Below, piece by piece: positions 11,989 through 24,421 of a stretch of DNA of 64,000 nt (position 1 is the stretch's first letter; each line of letters opens with the position of its first letter). The notes beneath the pieces are model-generated. The model did not search any database. It had not been told where the DNA came from and was given only the letters and a program-made list of their open reading frames with translations. The translations under genes and the position numbers were made by a program. Origin of the DNA: Cercis canadensis (taxonomy: Eukaryota > Streptophyta > Magnoliopsida > Fabales > Fabaceae). The stretch is from positions 1-64,000 of the forward strand of contig QAOA01002050.1 of the NCBI GenBank assembly GCA_003255065.1, in the 5' to 3' direction.

Positions 11989-14900
11989 ATGGATTTACAC
12001 CAAAACATAATGATTTGGAATTGCCGTGGGGCTGGTAGTAGGGGTTTTCGGAGGTTGATTCAGGACCTCATTCCCCGGTTTCACCTTTCTTTTGTTGCTC
12101 TTCTGGAAACACACATTATTAGCAGAAAAGCTGATGAGTTTATTCGAAAGTTGGGGTTTGACTCTTCCTATCGTATGGAAGCTCAAGGCTTCTCGGGTGG
12201 GATCTGGTGTATGTGGGACTCTTTGCTGTGGTCAGTTTCGGTTCTCAAGTCTCATAAGCAGTTCATTCATTTTTAGGTGAGTTTCAACTCTAATTCTCCT
12301 TGGTGTCTTAGAGTTGTCTATGGTAGTCTCATTCTTAGCTGTCGTGCGTCGTTATGGCATGAATTGAGATTGTTGCATGCTAGTGTTTCGGGTCCTTGGT
12401 GTGTGGTAGGGGATTTTAACTCTTTACTCCCTCCTTCTAAGAAGCAAGGGGCTTCTCCTCTCCATGTGGGTAGTTGTAGACCTTTCAGTGAATGCCTTGA
12501 TGACTGTAGGCTAGTGGATGGTGGTTTTCAGGGGCCTAACTTTACTTGGCATCGTAGTGGGGTTAGAGAAAGACTTGATAGAATGGTTCATAACATGGAT
12601 TGGCATATGGCCTTCGAAGAAGCTACTATATTCATCTCCCTCATTATAAATCTGATCATAGCCCCCTTTGGATTAGATTTGATAATGGATCTTTAATTAA
12701 TAGAGGTAAGAAGCCTTTTAAATTTTTGGCTTCTTCGCTTCTTCATGAGGACTTTTCTGCTATGGTCCATCGTTCTTGGATCAATAATGATAATTGGGTG
12801 TGCACTGTCGAAAATTTCACCAAGGAAGCTTTTTCTTGGAATTGGAGGGTTTTTGGTCACATTTTTAGGAAAAAACACTGGCTGTATAATAGATTGATGG
12901 GTATTCATCACAAACTCAGTTTGGGTCCTAATGTTTTCCTTGAGAATCTTCAAACCCAGTTATGGAGAGAGCTAGATATTGTTCTTAAAGAAGAAGAGCT
13001 TCTTGGGTTCAAAAAGCTAGATGCAAATGGGTGCAATATGGGCATAGAAACAACAAGTATTTTCATGGTACGACTATCTTGAGACAGCGAAGAAACAAAA
13101 TAGCCGCTCTTAAGGATGATAATGGGGATTGGATCTTTGATGCAAGTTTGCTCTGTGAAATGGCGGTTAACTTCTTTAAAGAACTCTACAAAGATGAAAA
13201 CTTGTTTGTTCCCTTTCCTATTTCAGGATATTTTTCGAGAATTGATACCTTTGACATGCACTTGCTTCATGGTATTATTTCTCTTAAGGAAGTTCAAAGC
13301 TCCCTCTTTAGTATGAGTGGTCTCAAGGCCCCAGGTCCAGATGGGTTGCATGCCCTTTTCTTTCAGAGCCAGTGAGAGGTTATTAGACCCTCCTTTTTCT
13401 CTCTCATTTCACATCTCATTGCGAATCCAGGGACAATTAAGGATATCAATAGCACCTTGATCACCCTAATCCCTAAAGTGGACACTCCGGAATCCATTTC
13501 CCAATTTCGGCCAATCAGTTTATGTAATGTGGCCTATAAAGTTCTTACCAAGATTATTGCTTCTCGTCTTCGAAGAGTGATGAGCTATTTAATTGCACGT
13601 ACGCAATGCAGTTTTATTCCTGGGAGGCAGGGTTTTGATAACATTATTATTGCTCAAAAAGTGGTTCATAGCATGAGACATAAGAAGGGAAAGAAAGGGT
13701 TCATGGTTATTAAGATTGATTTGGGGAATGCTTATGATCGGCTTAAATGAGAATTTATTAAGGAAACCTTAGAAGATATTGGGCTAGGGGAAGACCTCAT
13801 TTCTCTGATTTGGCATTGTTTCTCTTCTTATTCTTTGAATGTGATTTAGAATGGCTCTAAAACCAGTGATTTTATGCCTACCAGAGGGATTCGCCAAGGG
13901 GACCCCCTATCCCCTTATCTCTTTGTGTTATGTGTGGAAAGATTATCCCATCTCATTAATTTGGCCCTTACTGGTGGTCTTTGGAAGCCAGTGTGTCTCT
14001 CTAAGAATGGGCCTTCTCTCTCGCATCTCATGTTTGCATATGACTTATTTTTGTTTGGGGAAGCCTCTGTGGAGCAAGTTGATATTATGAATAGATGTCT
14101 CAAGCTTTTTTGTGATAGTTCTGGGCAGCGAGTTAGTATTGCTAAATCGAAAGTGTGTTTCTCTGCTAATGTGAGTCATTCTCGTAGACAGGAGCTTTCG
14201 AGCAATCTGGGCATTGGTGTGACTTGCGACCTTGGGAAGTATCTTGGAGTTCTTTTGCTGCATAAACGTGGCAGCAGATCTTCCTTCAGTTACATTACTG
14301 AAAAATTTATGCAGTGTCTTAGCTCCTGGAAAGCTTCCTTTCTTTCTTTGGCAGACTGTCTTACTCTTTGCCAGTCGGTTCTTTTAGCTATGCCGAGTTA
14401 TGCCATGCAAACCACGTGTCTCCCGTTGGGAACATGTGATGAGCTAGACAAATATACTAGGAGCTTCCTATGGGGCTCGAATCAAGATCATAAAAGAATG
14501 CACCTGGTCAACTGGGAAACTTCTTGTAACCCCAAAGCTTCAGGGGCCTTAGGCCTGAGACACTCTAGACAAGTGAATATGGCTTTCATGATGAAGTTGG
14601 GTTAAGGCCTAGTTAATAAATGTGATGCGCTTTGGGTTCAAGTGCTACGTAGTAAATACCAATGTGGACCTGATTTTTCTCCAATCATGCGGCTAAAGTC
14701 TAATATCTCTAATGCGTGGAAAGGAATTTGTAAAGCTTGGCCTTACCTGAATAAAAATCTGGTTTGAAGGCTAGGCAATGGGCAAGGGACGTCTTTCATG
14801 ATGGATCACTGGGTTTCTGGAATCCAGTTTCTTCGTCCTTGCCTTACGAGTGAGATTGGGGAGGAGTTGGGGCAAGCTAGTGTGGCCTTGTTTGTTTCTA

Positions 14901-16090
14901 TGAATGGTGGGTGGGATTGGCCTTTGTTGGAGAGCATTCTTCCTAGAGAAGTCTGTCTTCGCATAGCTGGTATTAAGCCCCCTACTATGAATGGTGGAGA
15001 GGATCATCCTTCTTGGAACCTCTCAATCGATGGGGATTTCTCTTTCAAGTCCATGTACTATAGTCTTATGGATCACTCCGAGGAAGGAATGCATGGGTTA
15101 TTTTGGAGAATTTGGAGATGGGATGGCCCACAACGTATATGGATTTTTCTTTGGCTTGTGGGTCATGACAACATCCTTACTAACTATTGCAGGTACCTAA
15201 GACACCTTGCAACGGATCCCATTTATGCCCAGTGTGGCAAGGATTTGGAGTCCACGTTGCATGTATTAAGGGATTGTGAATCAGCTCAAAAAGTGTGGTG
15301 GTGTCTGGTGCACCCAGGTAAGTGGAATAGGTTCTTTGCCTTACCGTTGTAGGCATGGATGCTGTCGAACTTACGTGAGGACTGGGGTTAAGGGCCTTTT
15401 GCTTGGGCTCAGCTCTATGGTGTGGCTTTACTCTCCCTTTGGGAGTCTCAAAATGCCTTTGTTTTTTTATAGTGTTCAAGCAACAAATAGGGGCGAGTTG
15501 GTGCCCCATATCTTGGCTAAGGTGAAGGCGTATGGGGTTGTTAATGCTCTCTCTAGTTGCAGTTCTCAAATGGCCAGGCGTACTACCCAGAATATCTCTT
15601 GGTCGTTCCCAAGGGAGGGATGGATAAAACTCAATACAGATGGTTCTATGCTTGGGTCTTCTTCTTCTGCAGCTTGTGGAGGTTTACTTAGAGGTAATGA
15701 TGGTTCTTTTTTTGCTGGGTTTATGTGCAACTTGGGTCACTGTTGAATCTCTCATGCGGAGCTTTGGGGCATGGTGTATGGTCTCCGTCTTGCGTGGGAC
15801 TTGGGTCTTCCGAGAGTTTGAGGCAGAGATAGATTTGCAATGCTGTATGCAACTCGTGCTTAGCTGCAGTAGCAGGCATCACCCTTGTTACAATTTAATC
15901 CAAGAAATTCGAGATATGTAGCGTTGAGTTTGGGAGCTTAATATTACGCATGTGTTTAGGGAGAACAATAAGTGTGATGGTGCACTAGCTAGGAAGGGGC
16001 ACGATGGTTCTTTTAATGTTGTTCAGTTCTTTGATCCTCCTCTCTGTATTAGGGATCTTCTGTTTCAGGACTGCATGGGCGTCTCTACGC
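11989..16090 (+). pseudogene. LINE ORF2 (endonuclease-RT-RNase H), broken
   Basis: The likely start is the ATG at 11989 (MDLHQNIMIWNCRGAG), which leads straight into the APE endonuclease. Visible motifs are WNCRGAG, LLETH, VVGDFN and, in another frame, SDHSPLW. The reverse transcriptase follows: LITLIPK-type block, FRPISLCNVAYKVLT, FIPGRQGFDNI, RQGDPLSPYLF. Its catalytic box reads FAYD instead of FADD, so a metal-binding aspartate is lost. A Cys/His-rich zf-RVT-like stretch (HVLRDCESAQKVWWC) lies near 15255-15300, and an RNase H start (LNTDGS, near 15630) follows. In-frame stops include 12274-12276, 13373-13375, 13748-13750, 14603-14605 and 15350-15352, with frameshifts near 12630 and 13030. 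The element cannot move by itself. Confidence 0.88.
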
Positions 16091-16147
16091 CTAGATCAGT
16101 TCCCTTGTAGCTTTGTTTTTGTTGGCCCCCGTTGGTCAACCAAAAAA

Positions 16148-16389
16148 AGAGTAATTTATTTTTATTTCTTTGATAAAATTGGATTCTCAGGCGAACGGGC
16201 CTGGGCTCAATATGATGCTTATCAAAAGGTTAATGGACTCTATGAAGGCCCAGTATGATATCTTTCTCTTGCACACAGCCAGTTTTGCCTTGTCTCTATC
16301 TGTGGCACACGCGGGCACATACACCCACTGGAGTGGAAGCAAGGCATAGATAATCCACACCAGCAGAGAAAAAGTTCAGTTTGGAAGCC
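16148..16389 (+). promoter_or_regulatory. TON1 proximal promoter and 5' leader
   Basis: All sequence between the LINE 3' end and the TON1 start codon is ~240 bp. It contains GGCCCA-type (site II/TCP-like) hexamers at 16247-16252 and a related GGGCC core near 16197-16201. Such elements are known from promoters of genes active in dividing cells. A clear TATA box is not seen, and no transcription start can be fixed. That these elements drive TON1 is an inference. Confidence 0.45.
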
Positions 16390-19300
16390 ATGGACGATTA
16401 CACGAGGGAAATGATGGACCTCAAGACCCTCGTCACTCGCACACTAGAAAAGAAAGGCGTCCTCGCCAGGATCCGAGTAAGATTGCGAATTAATTTTTTT
16501 TTTTTTTTTCATTTTTTGAATTCTGATCTCGATTAATTTTCTTCCGGGTTCAGCCATTTTTTTGCGCGTTGTTAGTGGTGAATTTTTCCATTGTTGATCA
16601 ACATTGATTTATTTGATAATTTGTGTTGAAAGTACGGTTTTTGTTTTGAGCCGTAGAGAAATGGTGCTGAAGCTCATTTCACATGTAGCTAAGAAGTAGC
16701 TAGGGTTTTCATTTTGCAAATTATGCTGTGTTTTGTGATGTGGTTTTGAAGTGGAATTTTGCTGTGCGTAGATGTTGGTAGAGCCTTCGTAGAAGAAGAT
16801 TTTGAAAACGTAATCGATCTAAGTTGATAAATTATTCTGTCGAATGGAAACTGCGGAAGTAATTTTGGGCTTTGCCGTATGATATTTGGCATTTAAGGTT
16901 TTTTTTTCCCCCTATTATGTTATTTGTTAAGGCTTTTAAAGAGTTGTGGTTTTCGATTATTGTGTCCTTGATCAAATAGCTCAAATTATTTTCCCATTTT
17001 CCTAGTTGGTCTTTATATATATATATATATATATTTTTTGTGTTTTCTTTTTCTTGGCCAATTCAGTGTGCTTACAGCTTGCACCACAAGGTTGTTATCT
17101 CATACCTTATTGAATTGTTGTCTCGGATTTACTCAGGCTGAACTCAGAGCCAGTGTTTTTGAGGCTATTGAAGAGGAGGACCGGGTAGTAGAGAAGGAAG
17201 AGGGTTTACCTCCTGCATTACTTGGTAGCTGCAATGATCGTGCGAAACAACTTCATGCTTCTCCTTCAGGTATCTCTATCTATTCGTTATTCTTTTTCTT
17301 TACTTAGTTACACATATCGTGTGCTGTCAAAACTATTTGTTGATATAGGGGCTTGGGATATTCTTTTCGATATAGTTGAGGGGAATCAAATTCCCAAGCC
17401 CAATGCCTAAATAAAGGCATATCTTTTTCACTCCATGTACTGTTTGGGCTACCATAACTGTTTTAAGATTTGGAGTATGTAACCCACTGAGGACCTCTAT
17501 GACACCACAGTAATAAAGGTGTACCTGGTTTGATATTTCTGATAATAAGTCTCCGGTCTTGGTATTTGTGTTTCAAGATTCTGTCTTTGACCTGCCATTT
17601 GAGGTTCTGACATTATGCCTTGATCATTGGAGGTAGGTAAGATGAGCTTGAATCAAATGAACTGAGTTATTCATAGATATTCTGACCATTAGATAATATA
17701 GCTGAGAAGTATGAAAGTCAAAGAGTCTAATACAAATATACAAATGAGAACATATCATGAGAAAGATAGAAATATTATGAGTCACAACCATTATGACATA
17801 TTTAATGCTGAAAAAAGGTAAAGATGACTTACAAGGTGGGAAAATAAGGTTTCTTTCTAAATCAGCAACAAACATGAAAAAAGATAAAGACTGAAGAAGT
17901 CAAAAGACCTATCCACTTCTAGTTCCATTGCAAAACCGACAAAGAGACTGCTAGTTTTACTTTGAACAAGAACACGACTAGTCCAAAGCTGATATAAAGC
18001 TGATTATGCTCTTGCACAGTGCTAATGGACTTTGTTTGTGTTGCCATTGGACAGTTAAAGTCTCAGTGAAATTACATATCTGTCAGTGTCTTTCTTTACG
18101 GTTTTAAATTTCCTTATCTTTTTCTTGAATGCAGTTCTTGTTTGATGCCTGTGGGATGTGAAAATACTATGTTATCTTTAGTGTGATTGTTTTCTATCTT
18201 TTGTTGTTGGTTTTTAGACTTGTAATACTTTGACTTCTCAAAATAGCGGTCCCTCATATACTTTCTCTTATAGGTTATGTTAATGGAGATGGCCACAATA
18301 CACAACTCAAGAGTTGTGTACCGGTGCAAACTCAACAAGGACCCTTGGATATGATGACTTGTAGACTCTGGTCTCTTGTGCTTGCCCAATCCAAGGGTCA
18401 CAAACTTTGCAGCACTGGTACACAACTTCATTGATGTGTATTGTAGACATTGCTTATGTTAATTATTTTGTATTGTTCTTTCTTATCATTCTCGTATACA
18501 TGTTCATATATATATATATGAAAAAAACTAATTGAAGAAAGGAGGATTATAAAGAAAAAGGATAAACTATCCTGCTAAACACACTAACAAAATGAAACTA
18601 ACACAGTAAACAAAGTCATCAATAATATAATGCCCTCCGCAGTCTTTTAGCATATCATTCAAAGTGACTCCCTTAGTGAACCTCTGAGCTAAACACCAAA
18701 GTGAGGCAGCAAAATAACTCTAGCCTGCAATAGATGTAAGGGGAAACAGTTCCCTGTCAGAAATCCAAGCATTTCATTCAAACCAATTGCACCATACTAC
18801 TGCATACATAAAACATTGCCACTGGGCTTTTCCCTCATTACTCTTACCATAACTTCTAAAACTAATCACTAAAAGCTGCTCCAAATTCTAAGAGGCGTAT
18901 CCAAGATCCATGAAACATTGTAAATATGGGTGGCTTTTTTGGGCAAGTATGAATAAACATGTAGCAGTCTTCAAACTAGAGCTGCACATAATGTACATGT
19001 TGGATGATGAAACTGTTCTCTATGTTCTCTGAACTTCCAACAAGTCATTAGTATTATTCTTGTTGAGTGTGTCCGTCCAAATGAAAACCTTGACAATGGA
19101 GTGGGTTTTAGATTTCCAAATGTGGTAACAAGAGAGAATTTATCGGATAATAGCTGATGGAAGAAAAGAGGGAATTTTTCCTTTGTAATTGGACAAGATA
19201 ATGGAAGATGGAAGGAATACATTCTAGAAGAATTAAGAGTCTAAATCCTTCTGTTCATATTGGAGGATGGAGGAATGGAATAATCAATAATGACTCCAAC

Positions 19301-22300
19301 TCAATCTTCTCTTCTTTTTTTTTTTTTTTTCCTTTTTAAATATTATTTCTGAGAAATGGAGATTCCAAGGATGGGGGAATTATGTGCTTGTCATAGATGA
19401 TAATGGATAGAAATGAGGATAGGTCTCTGAACAAGAAATTCCCTCTCAACCGAACATCATCCCAAAATCTAATCCTTTAACCATTACCTATCTTAAGGGA
19501 AACTAAAGGCGAAAAAGAGTCATACAAATCTGAAGGAGAGAAAGTGAGGAACTCAACACCCTTATCAAGCAGCATGTTTAGCATCTACGTTTTATGTGGG
19601 ACAAGCTTTTAGTGCAAAGCTCTCTTCAGGGGGTTCTTTTCCCAGATTTACAAAGGGATTGGATTGCTCTTTTGAGCTGTGTTGTTTCTTTTCTAGATTC
19701 TCATTTCTTTCCCTTTCTTTAGGCTGTTCTTGGAGGTGGAGAATATCTTCTCTTCCCATCTTATATTCTCTCTTCTGCTAACATTTTTTTGTATAAAAAA
19801 ATAAATAGATTAATAAATAATAAAAAAAACAGATATAGGATCTACTTGCATTTTTTATTGCTATTATCAGAACCAAGATTTAGGCTCACTATTCATGATC
19901 CCAGAAAAAGTAGCTGTAGAATGATAATTAATAAACTATTTCCTCCATCTAGAAGCAATCCCATCCTATCAAGCACCATATCGAGGACACTCCAATGAGC
20001 AAAATCATGGGTGAAATCGGTCTCCAGATTAAACAAGGGCTAAACCATGGCAATCCCTTGTCTCTGCATCATCCACCACCTAATTAACAGGCTTTACGTC
20101 CAACAAAAAACAAGATTTGTGTCCAATAAAAGCTCAATAAGTTTTCAGCCTTGTCTAAAGAACCTTACTGATGATTTTGTACATATTGGAAACTAGACTG
20201 TAGGCCTCTAATCCTTCACCCTAATAGAATAATCCTTTCTTGGCACAAGGATGAAGAAAGTAGGGTTCATACTAACACAAATCCTACCATTTCCATAAAA
20301 CTCCAAGAAAACTTTTAAAATATACCCCTTAATAATGTCTATTCTAATTTCATGCACTTTAAAGGTTTCTCCAACTAACTGGTCTTATCTTGAGAGATTG
20401 GACACAAATCTAGACGCTCCATATAAGTTCTCCATCTTGAAGAAGCCAACCATCTCCCCATCAATGTCTCCTATATTGATAATCCAGCTAGTGTTCTCGA
20501 GCTCCAATGCCTTACTTATTTGCTTTTCCTTCTACTGGTTGCCACCCTGTTGAAAAATCTAGAATTTACTTTTACTTCCTTACCCAACTACAGTCTTGAT
20601 TTCTGTGACCAACTTATGTATTCATCAAAACCTCCTTAAAAAAGTCATCTCCTAGCCTTATTCTTTGAGCATTTTGCTTTGAACACCTTCCTCTAACCTG
20701 TCAGTGACATCTGTCTCCCTTAAGATTATGTTCCTTCTAATTCTAATTTTAATATCCGTATAAACCTCCTAATTTATTCATCCTTGGCTTAAGGTGCTTC
20801 AAGTTTTTCAAAAATGTAGCATTATCATCCATCTATCCTACGTTCTTTCCACTCCTCCCTCACTGGAGAGATGAGGGAAAGATGGTTCAGCCACATTCTT
20901 TTAGATTAAGTAGGACCCCAACTTTACTAGACTTTTAATGAATGGGAGAATGATTATGTGAAAGAAACTCCTGGAGAAGATCTAACACATGGCTAAGGAA
21001 CCTTTAATGAATGGATGCTCTTCCAAGTTTAAATTTTGGATATGGTATTTAACAATGTCCTTACAAGAAACAGGTCATGAACTCCCTATTAATAACTAAA
21101 AGAAAAATGGTTTCATGCGGTTTCCTTTTAGGCTTTATTGGTTTTTATATGAAGAATGTGGACACATAACTGTGTTATCCTTTTTAGGTTCTTTTTTTCT
21201 TATGTATAATTTTTCTCTGTCACTCTTTCTCTTGTTTCCTTTGGGATTGATGTCCCAGATCTGATTCTGATTATTGTATGATGTCTTAATTATTAGTTTT
21301 GGGTCTGACATAAAGTATGTCTGAAGATGGTAATATTTTGTTATGTGTGTGTGTATATATATATATATATTTATATATAAATTAATCTTTGATCTGCATT
21401 CCGATTTTTGTATATTATGGATTTTGACTTGAATCTATTATGCAACGTATTCCAATCTACATTTCCTCAAGTTAAATTTTGATTTCTCCATGCAGGTAGA
21501 CTTCTAACTGCACTGGTATGCGAATACCTAGACTGGGCACAACTCAACCACACTCTAAAAGTTTATCTTCCAGAATGTAATTTGGTAATATAGTAATTAT
21601 TTTGCATGTAATTATGATCTTGTTGCAGATCTGTTGAATTTCCGTTATGAACCTGAGATTTGATTGACTTTGTTGTCTTGCAGCAAAAAGAATTTTGGAA
21701 GGCCGAGTTGAAAGAATTTAGTAGCAAGAATGGATATGATCTCAACAGAAATGGAGATAGTCCTTTGCTTTTGGACGTGCTTGAAGGATTCTTGAAGTTT
21801 GAGGTTTTCTATTGCTGCATTCAAAATACCTTTCTGTTTTCTTTTTCATTTTTTTGTTTTTTTTTTGGCTGAACATCGTAGATAGTGTTTTAGGCTTAAA
21901 GGGATTTGGAGCCTAAAATTGTCAGAACCAAAGGCTAAATATGCATTTCTTTTATATGGTTTTTTCTAGACTTAGCCTAAGCAAAGTCTTTTTATTGAAA
22001 TCTTTGTATTCAAAGCTGCCAAGTATTCATAAACATTCACATGCCACATATTTTATGATGTAGCTTCTACAGACTGTTCCATCTTTGCCTTTCTATGTGT
22101 GCATAACTAGTGCACTTCTGATGCTTTTAGTGTGGCAACTTCGTTTTAGCTTGCTCCAAATCCAAATAAAATAGGAGTGCTCTATTTGAATATGTTGGTA
22201 CTTACTTAGATCAGGGTTAATTATAAGTTAGAAAATGCAATGACAAAATAAGGGGCTTTGAAGACTTATATATATGGAGATGTAGATAGGGGACTAATGA

Positions 22301-23335
22301 ATTTATTAGAAATGACTGAAATTTTATAAAGGTTAAAGTATGTATCTCACAGAATATATGTTGCTTGGATAAAATGACTTGTACCATATTCTGTATTTGG
22401 AATTTGAGAGACACCCCTGAAGCCACATGCAAGTGGTGTAATGTGCTCATGATGTTAGGGATTTTCCATTGATTATATATAAGGGTGACCGTCATTTTTG
22501 TCATACACAATGTAGAACAGCAATGATTTCAAATCTTAGGTAGATCATTACTGTTGGAAAGCCTAGACACCATGGGTTATCATCTTTGATTAATTACACA
22601 AAGTGAATAATTTTTTCAGAATTTATCTCAAGCAAGGGCTGGTGGGAGGAGATTTGCCACTTCAGAAACTGAGTCCTTGCCAAACTTAGAGTCTCGGAAT
22701 GTTCGGAGGCCTTCTTCATCATCTGTTGCTGGTGGCTTGCCTCCACTAGGAAGGTACATCACTGATCTCATTGCTCTACTTTGTGGTTTAATACCGCCTT
22801 TTATAGTTTTTTTTTTTCTTTTTTTTCTTTTTGTTTGGTTCACGTCTTTATTCTTTTTGACCTTGAGTAATATACATGCTTATTGCAGGGCTGTTTCTTC
22901 TCAAGCATCTGGTGGGTATACGATTTAATTGCTTCTGCCTTACTTTATCTCCATGCTTGAAATGTCCTTTATTTACACTCACTAGCATTCAGATAGAAGA
23001 GGAGGATCGTCCATGTCTGGTTACAGGAAGGATGACTACAATTGGCGATATGACAGTGATGAACTTCCAGATGATGTAATCCGAGCTTCAAGTGCTCTAG
23101 AAAATCTTCAGTTGGACAGAAAAGCGCGAAATCTAACTTCGTCTTGGCGGTTGGTTCTACTGCAATTCACTTGTTCCTTTGTTACTACTTACAAAGCACT
23201 TGGATTTACCATCACCATCTTTGCAGTTGGTTCTGATGGAATCTAAGAACTAATTTCATGTTTGGTGATCTTTGTTACTGCAGACATGCTGGTGATGGAA
23301 TCAGTGAAGATGATGGCAGGGCTGATCACATGTAG
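16390..23335 (+). CDS. TON1: TONNEAU1 (TON1), preprophase-band / cortical microtubule protein
   Basis: Eight exons: 16390-16476, 17137-17269, 21496-21584, 21684-21803, 22620-22753, 22889-22911, 22993-23149, 23284-23335. Together they are 795 nt (264 residues plus TAG), in frame across GT-AG junctions. The protein starts MDDYTREMMDLK and carries ELRASVFEAIEEEDR, a LisH-like segment (LLTALVCEYLDWAQLNHTLK, about residues 76-95) and LNRNGDSPLLLDVLEGFLKF. The C-terminal part has SQASDRRGG, SGYRKDDYNWRYD and ALENLQLDRKARNLTSSWR. This matches Arabidopsis TON1a/b (about 260 residues) along its whole length. TON1, related to human FOP, acts with TRM proteins and a PP2A complex (TON2/FASS) to organise cortical microtubules and the preprophase band. 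Exons 4 and 6 use less typical donors (gttttc, gtgggt). Intron 2 is 4.2 kb and holds transposon debris. Confidence 0.95.
17019..17036. repeat. (AT)n microsatellite in TON1 intron 1
   Basis: A run of about nine AT dinucleotides before a T-rich stretch. A similar GT/AT compound run lies at about 21346-21378 in intron 2. Confidence 0.9.
18297..18442. mobile_element. Small MITE-like inverted repeat in TON1 intron 2
   Basis: A ~146-bp segment with inverted ends of about 35 bp: left 'aatacacaactcaagagttg' followed by 'tgtaccggtgc', and right, reverse-complemented, 'aatacacatcaatgaagttg' followed by 'tgtaccagtgctgc'. The transcript could fold into a hairpin. No clear target duplication was found, so the family is not assigned. 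Confidence 0.55.
18560..20560 (-). mobile_element. Antisense LINE remnant in TON1 intron 2
   Basis: The minus strand gives decayed matches to plant L1 ORF2. RT-like text (RKDYSIRVKD followed by RPT, then a LLDTNLVF stretch) lies near 20230-20100. The end of the polyprotein follows near 19080-18680, with zf-RVT-like phrases such as FIWTDTLNKN, NDLLEVQRT and GKAQWQCFMYAVVW. Many stops and frame changes interrupt it. It lies opposite to TON1 transcription, and the exact ends are not defined. It partly explains the 4.2-kb length of the intron. Confidence 0.6.
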
Positions 23336-24038
23336 TGGGTAGACATTGCTTGTATAACTGCACATGTATTTTACTGTGTATTCCGAATATTCAGCCTCGA
23401 GTGATGTTTGAATGAGGCTAATTTTAATGTAAGATCGTGTTGTGATGTGATTTAGTGCTTTCTTTGAGCCTTTTTCATATTTCTCTATAATTTTTCCTGC
23501 TGGCCCATATTGAGAAAGTTAGCTAAGGTTAAAGGGAGTGTATTGATAATGTCAGCCCTTTTTCGTATTAAGAAAATGTTCAGCATCCCTTTGGGTGACA
23601 AATATTTGTCCCAGATTCTAGTGAAAATTGCTAAAAGAATTATTTTGTGTGAATTCAGAGTTAATGCCCCTTCGTTCCAAACTCTAGCCTTTGGTTGCTT
23701 GAAATCGTAACCCACACTGCTCATCCAGCTCTGCTATAACATTATCCACACAAACAGAGTATGATACGAGTTTATGGCTTATAAATCTCTTCATGGTAGG
23801 AAACATGCTTGAGTAAGCTCTGAAATCAATGAAACTGTTTCAAATTTACCCTCTAAGAATAGCAAGAATGAAGCGAAGGGTTTCAAACTTTTAACTCTTT
23901 TGTTTTTGTTCCAATCATTGGCCTATATATAGCCTAAGATTAGGCTCCTGACGATATTAGAGTAACCCCACGTTGTCCTTAAATAGCTGTTGCAGCCTAT
24001 TTTTAAAATTCTGCTAGTACAATTTTTTTTTTATCATT
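23336..24038 (+). other. TON1 3' untranslated region and downstream sequence
   Basis: The first ~150 bases after the stop probably form the TON1 3' UTR. No canonical AATAAA stands out, and the polyadenylation site is not fixed. The remainder shows no recognised gene; open frames on both strands at 23485-23724 are overlapping mirror frames without motifs. Confidence 0.45.
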
Positions 24039-24421
24039 GGTGACGGCTATGCTACAATCTACATGTCTCTAAGTAGTCTTACTCTCTTTGGATGAGATTT
24101 TGGATGGGATTCAATAAGACTTATAACATAATTTTGGTGGTGTTGTGAAAGTCTTGAAAAATTAAGTCAAACAGTATGTGATAAAATACATAATTTTTTA
24201 TAAAATGCAAGAATGACATAATATAAAGAAACATGCTAAAAAGTAAATTTGAAAAAGTTATTTCCTGACATGTTTTTCTATATTATGATATTATTACATT
24301 TTATAAAAAAATTACGTATTTTGACACATTGAGTAATTACTGGATGGATTTCACCTGAACCCACCCAATTGAGGTGAGGGTAACAATACCCCCTCTTAGA
24401 GGGAGGTAGCATAGCCATCAC
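24039..24421. mobile_element. MITE-like element with short terminal inverted repeats
   Basis: The left end 'ggtgacggctatgctac' (24039-24055) is the inverted complement, with one mismatch, of 'gtagcatagccatcac' (24406-24421). The ~380-bp interior is AT-rich and non-coding. A convincing target duplication was not found, so the superfamily is left open. Confidence 0.5.

Larger units (their letters stand above)
9821..16147 (+). mobile_element. L1-clade LINE, near full length, inactivated
   Basis: About 6.3 kb with the plant L1 layout. ORF1 carries a DUF4283-like region and a CCHC knuckle. ORF2 carries an APE-type endonuclease, reverse transcriptase, a zf-RVT-like region and a C-terminal RNase H. 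The 3' end is a short A run after 'ttggtcaacc'. Flanking sequences 'agagtaatatattttat' (9804-9820) and 'agagtaatttatttttat' (16148-16165) form an imperfect target-site duplication, one substitution and one indel apart. That fixes both ends and indicates an insertion of some age. Both ORFs carry multiple stops and frameshifts. The 3' end lies only ~240 bp before the TON1 start codon, in the same orientation. Confidence 0.9.
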
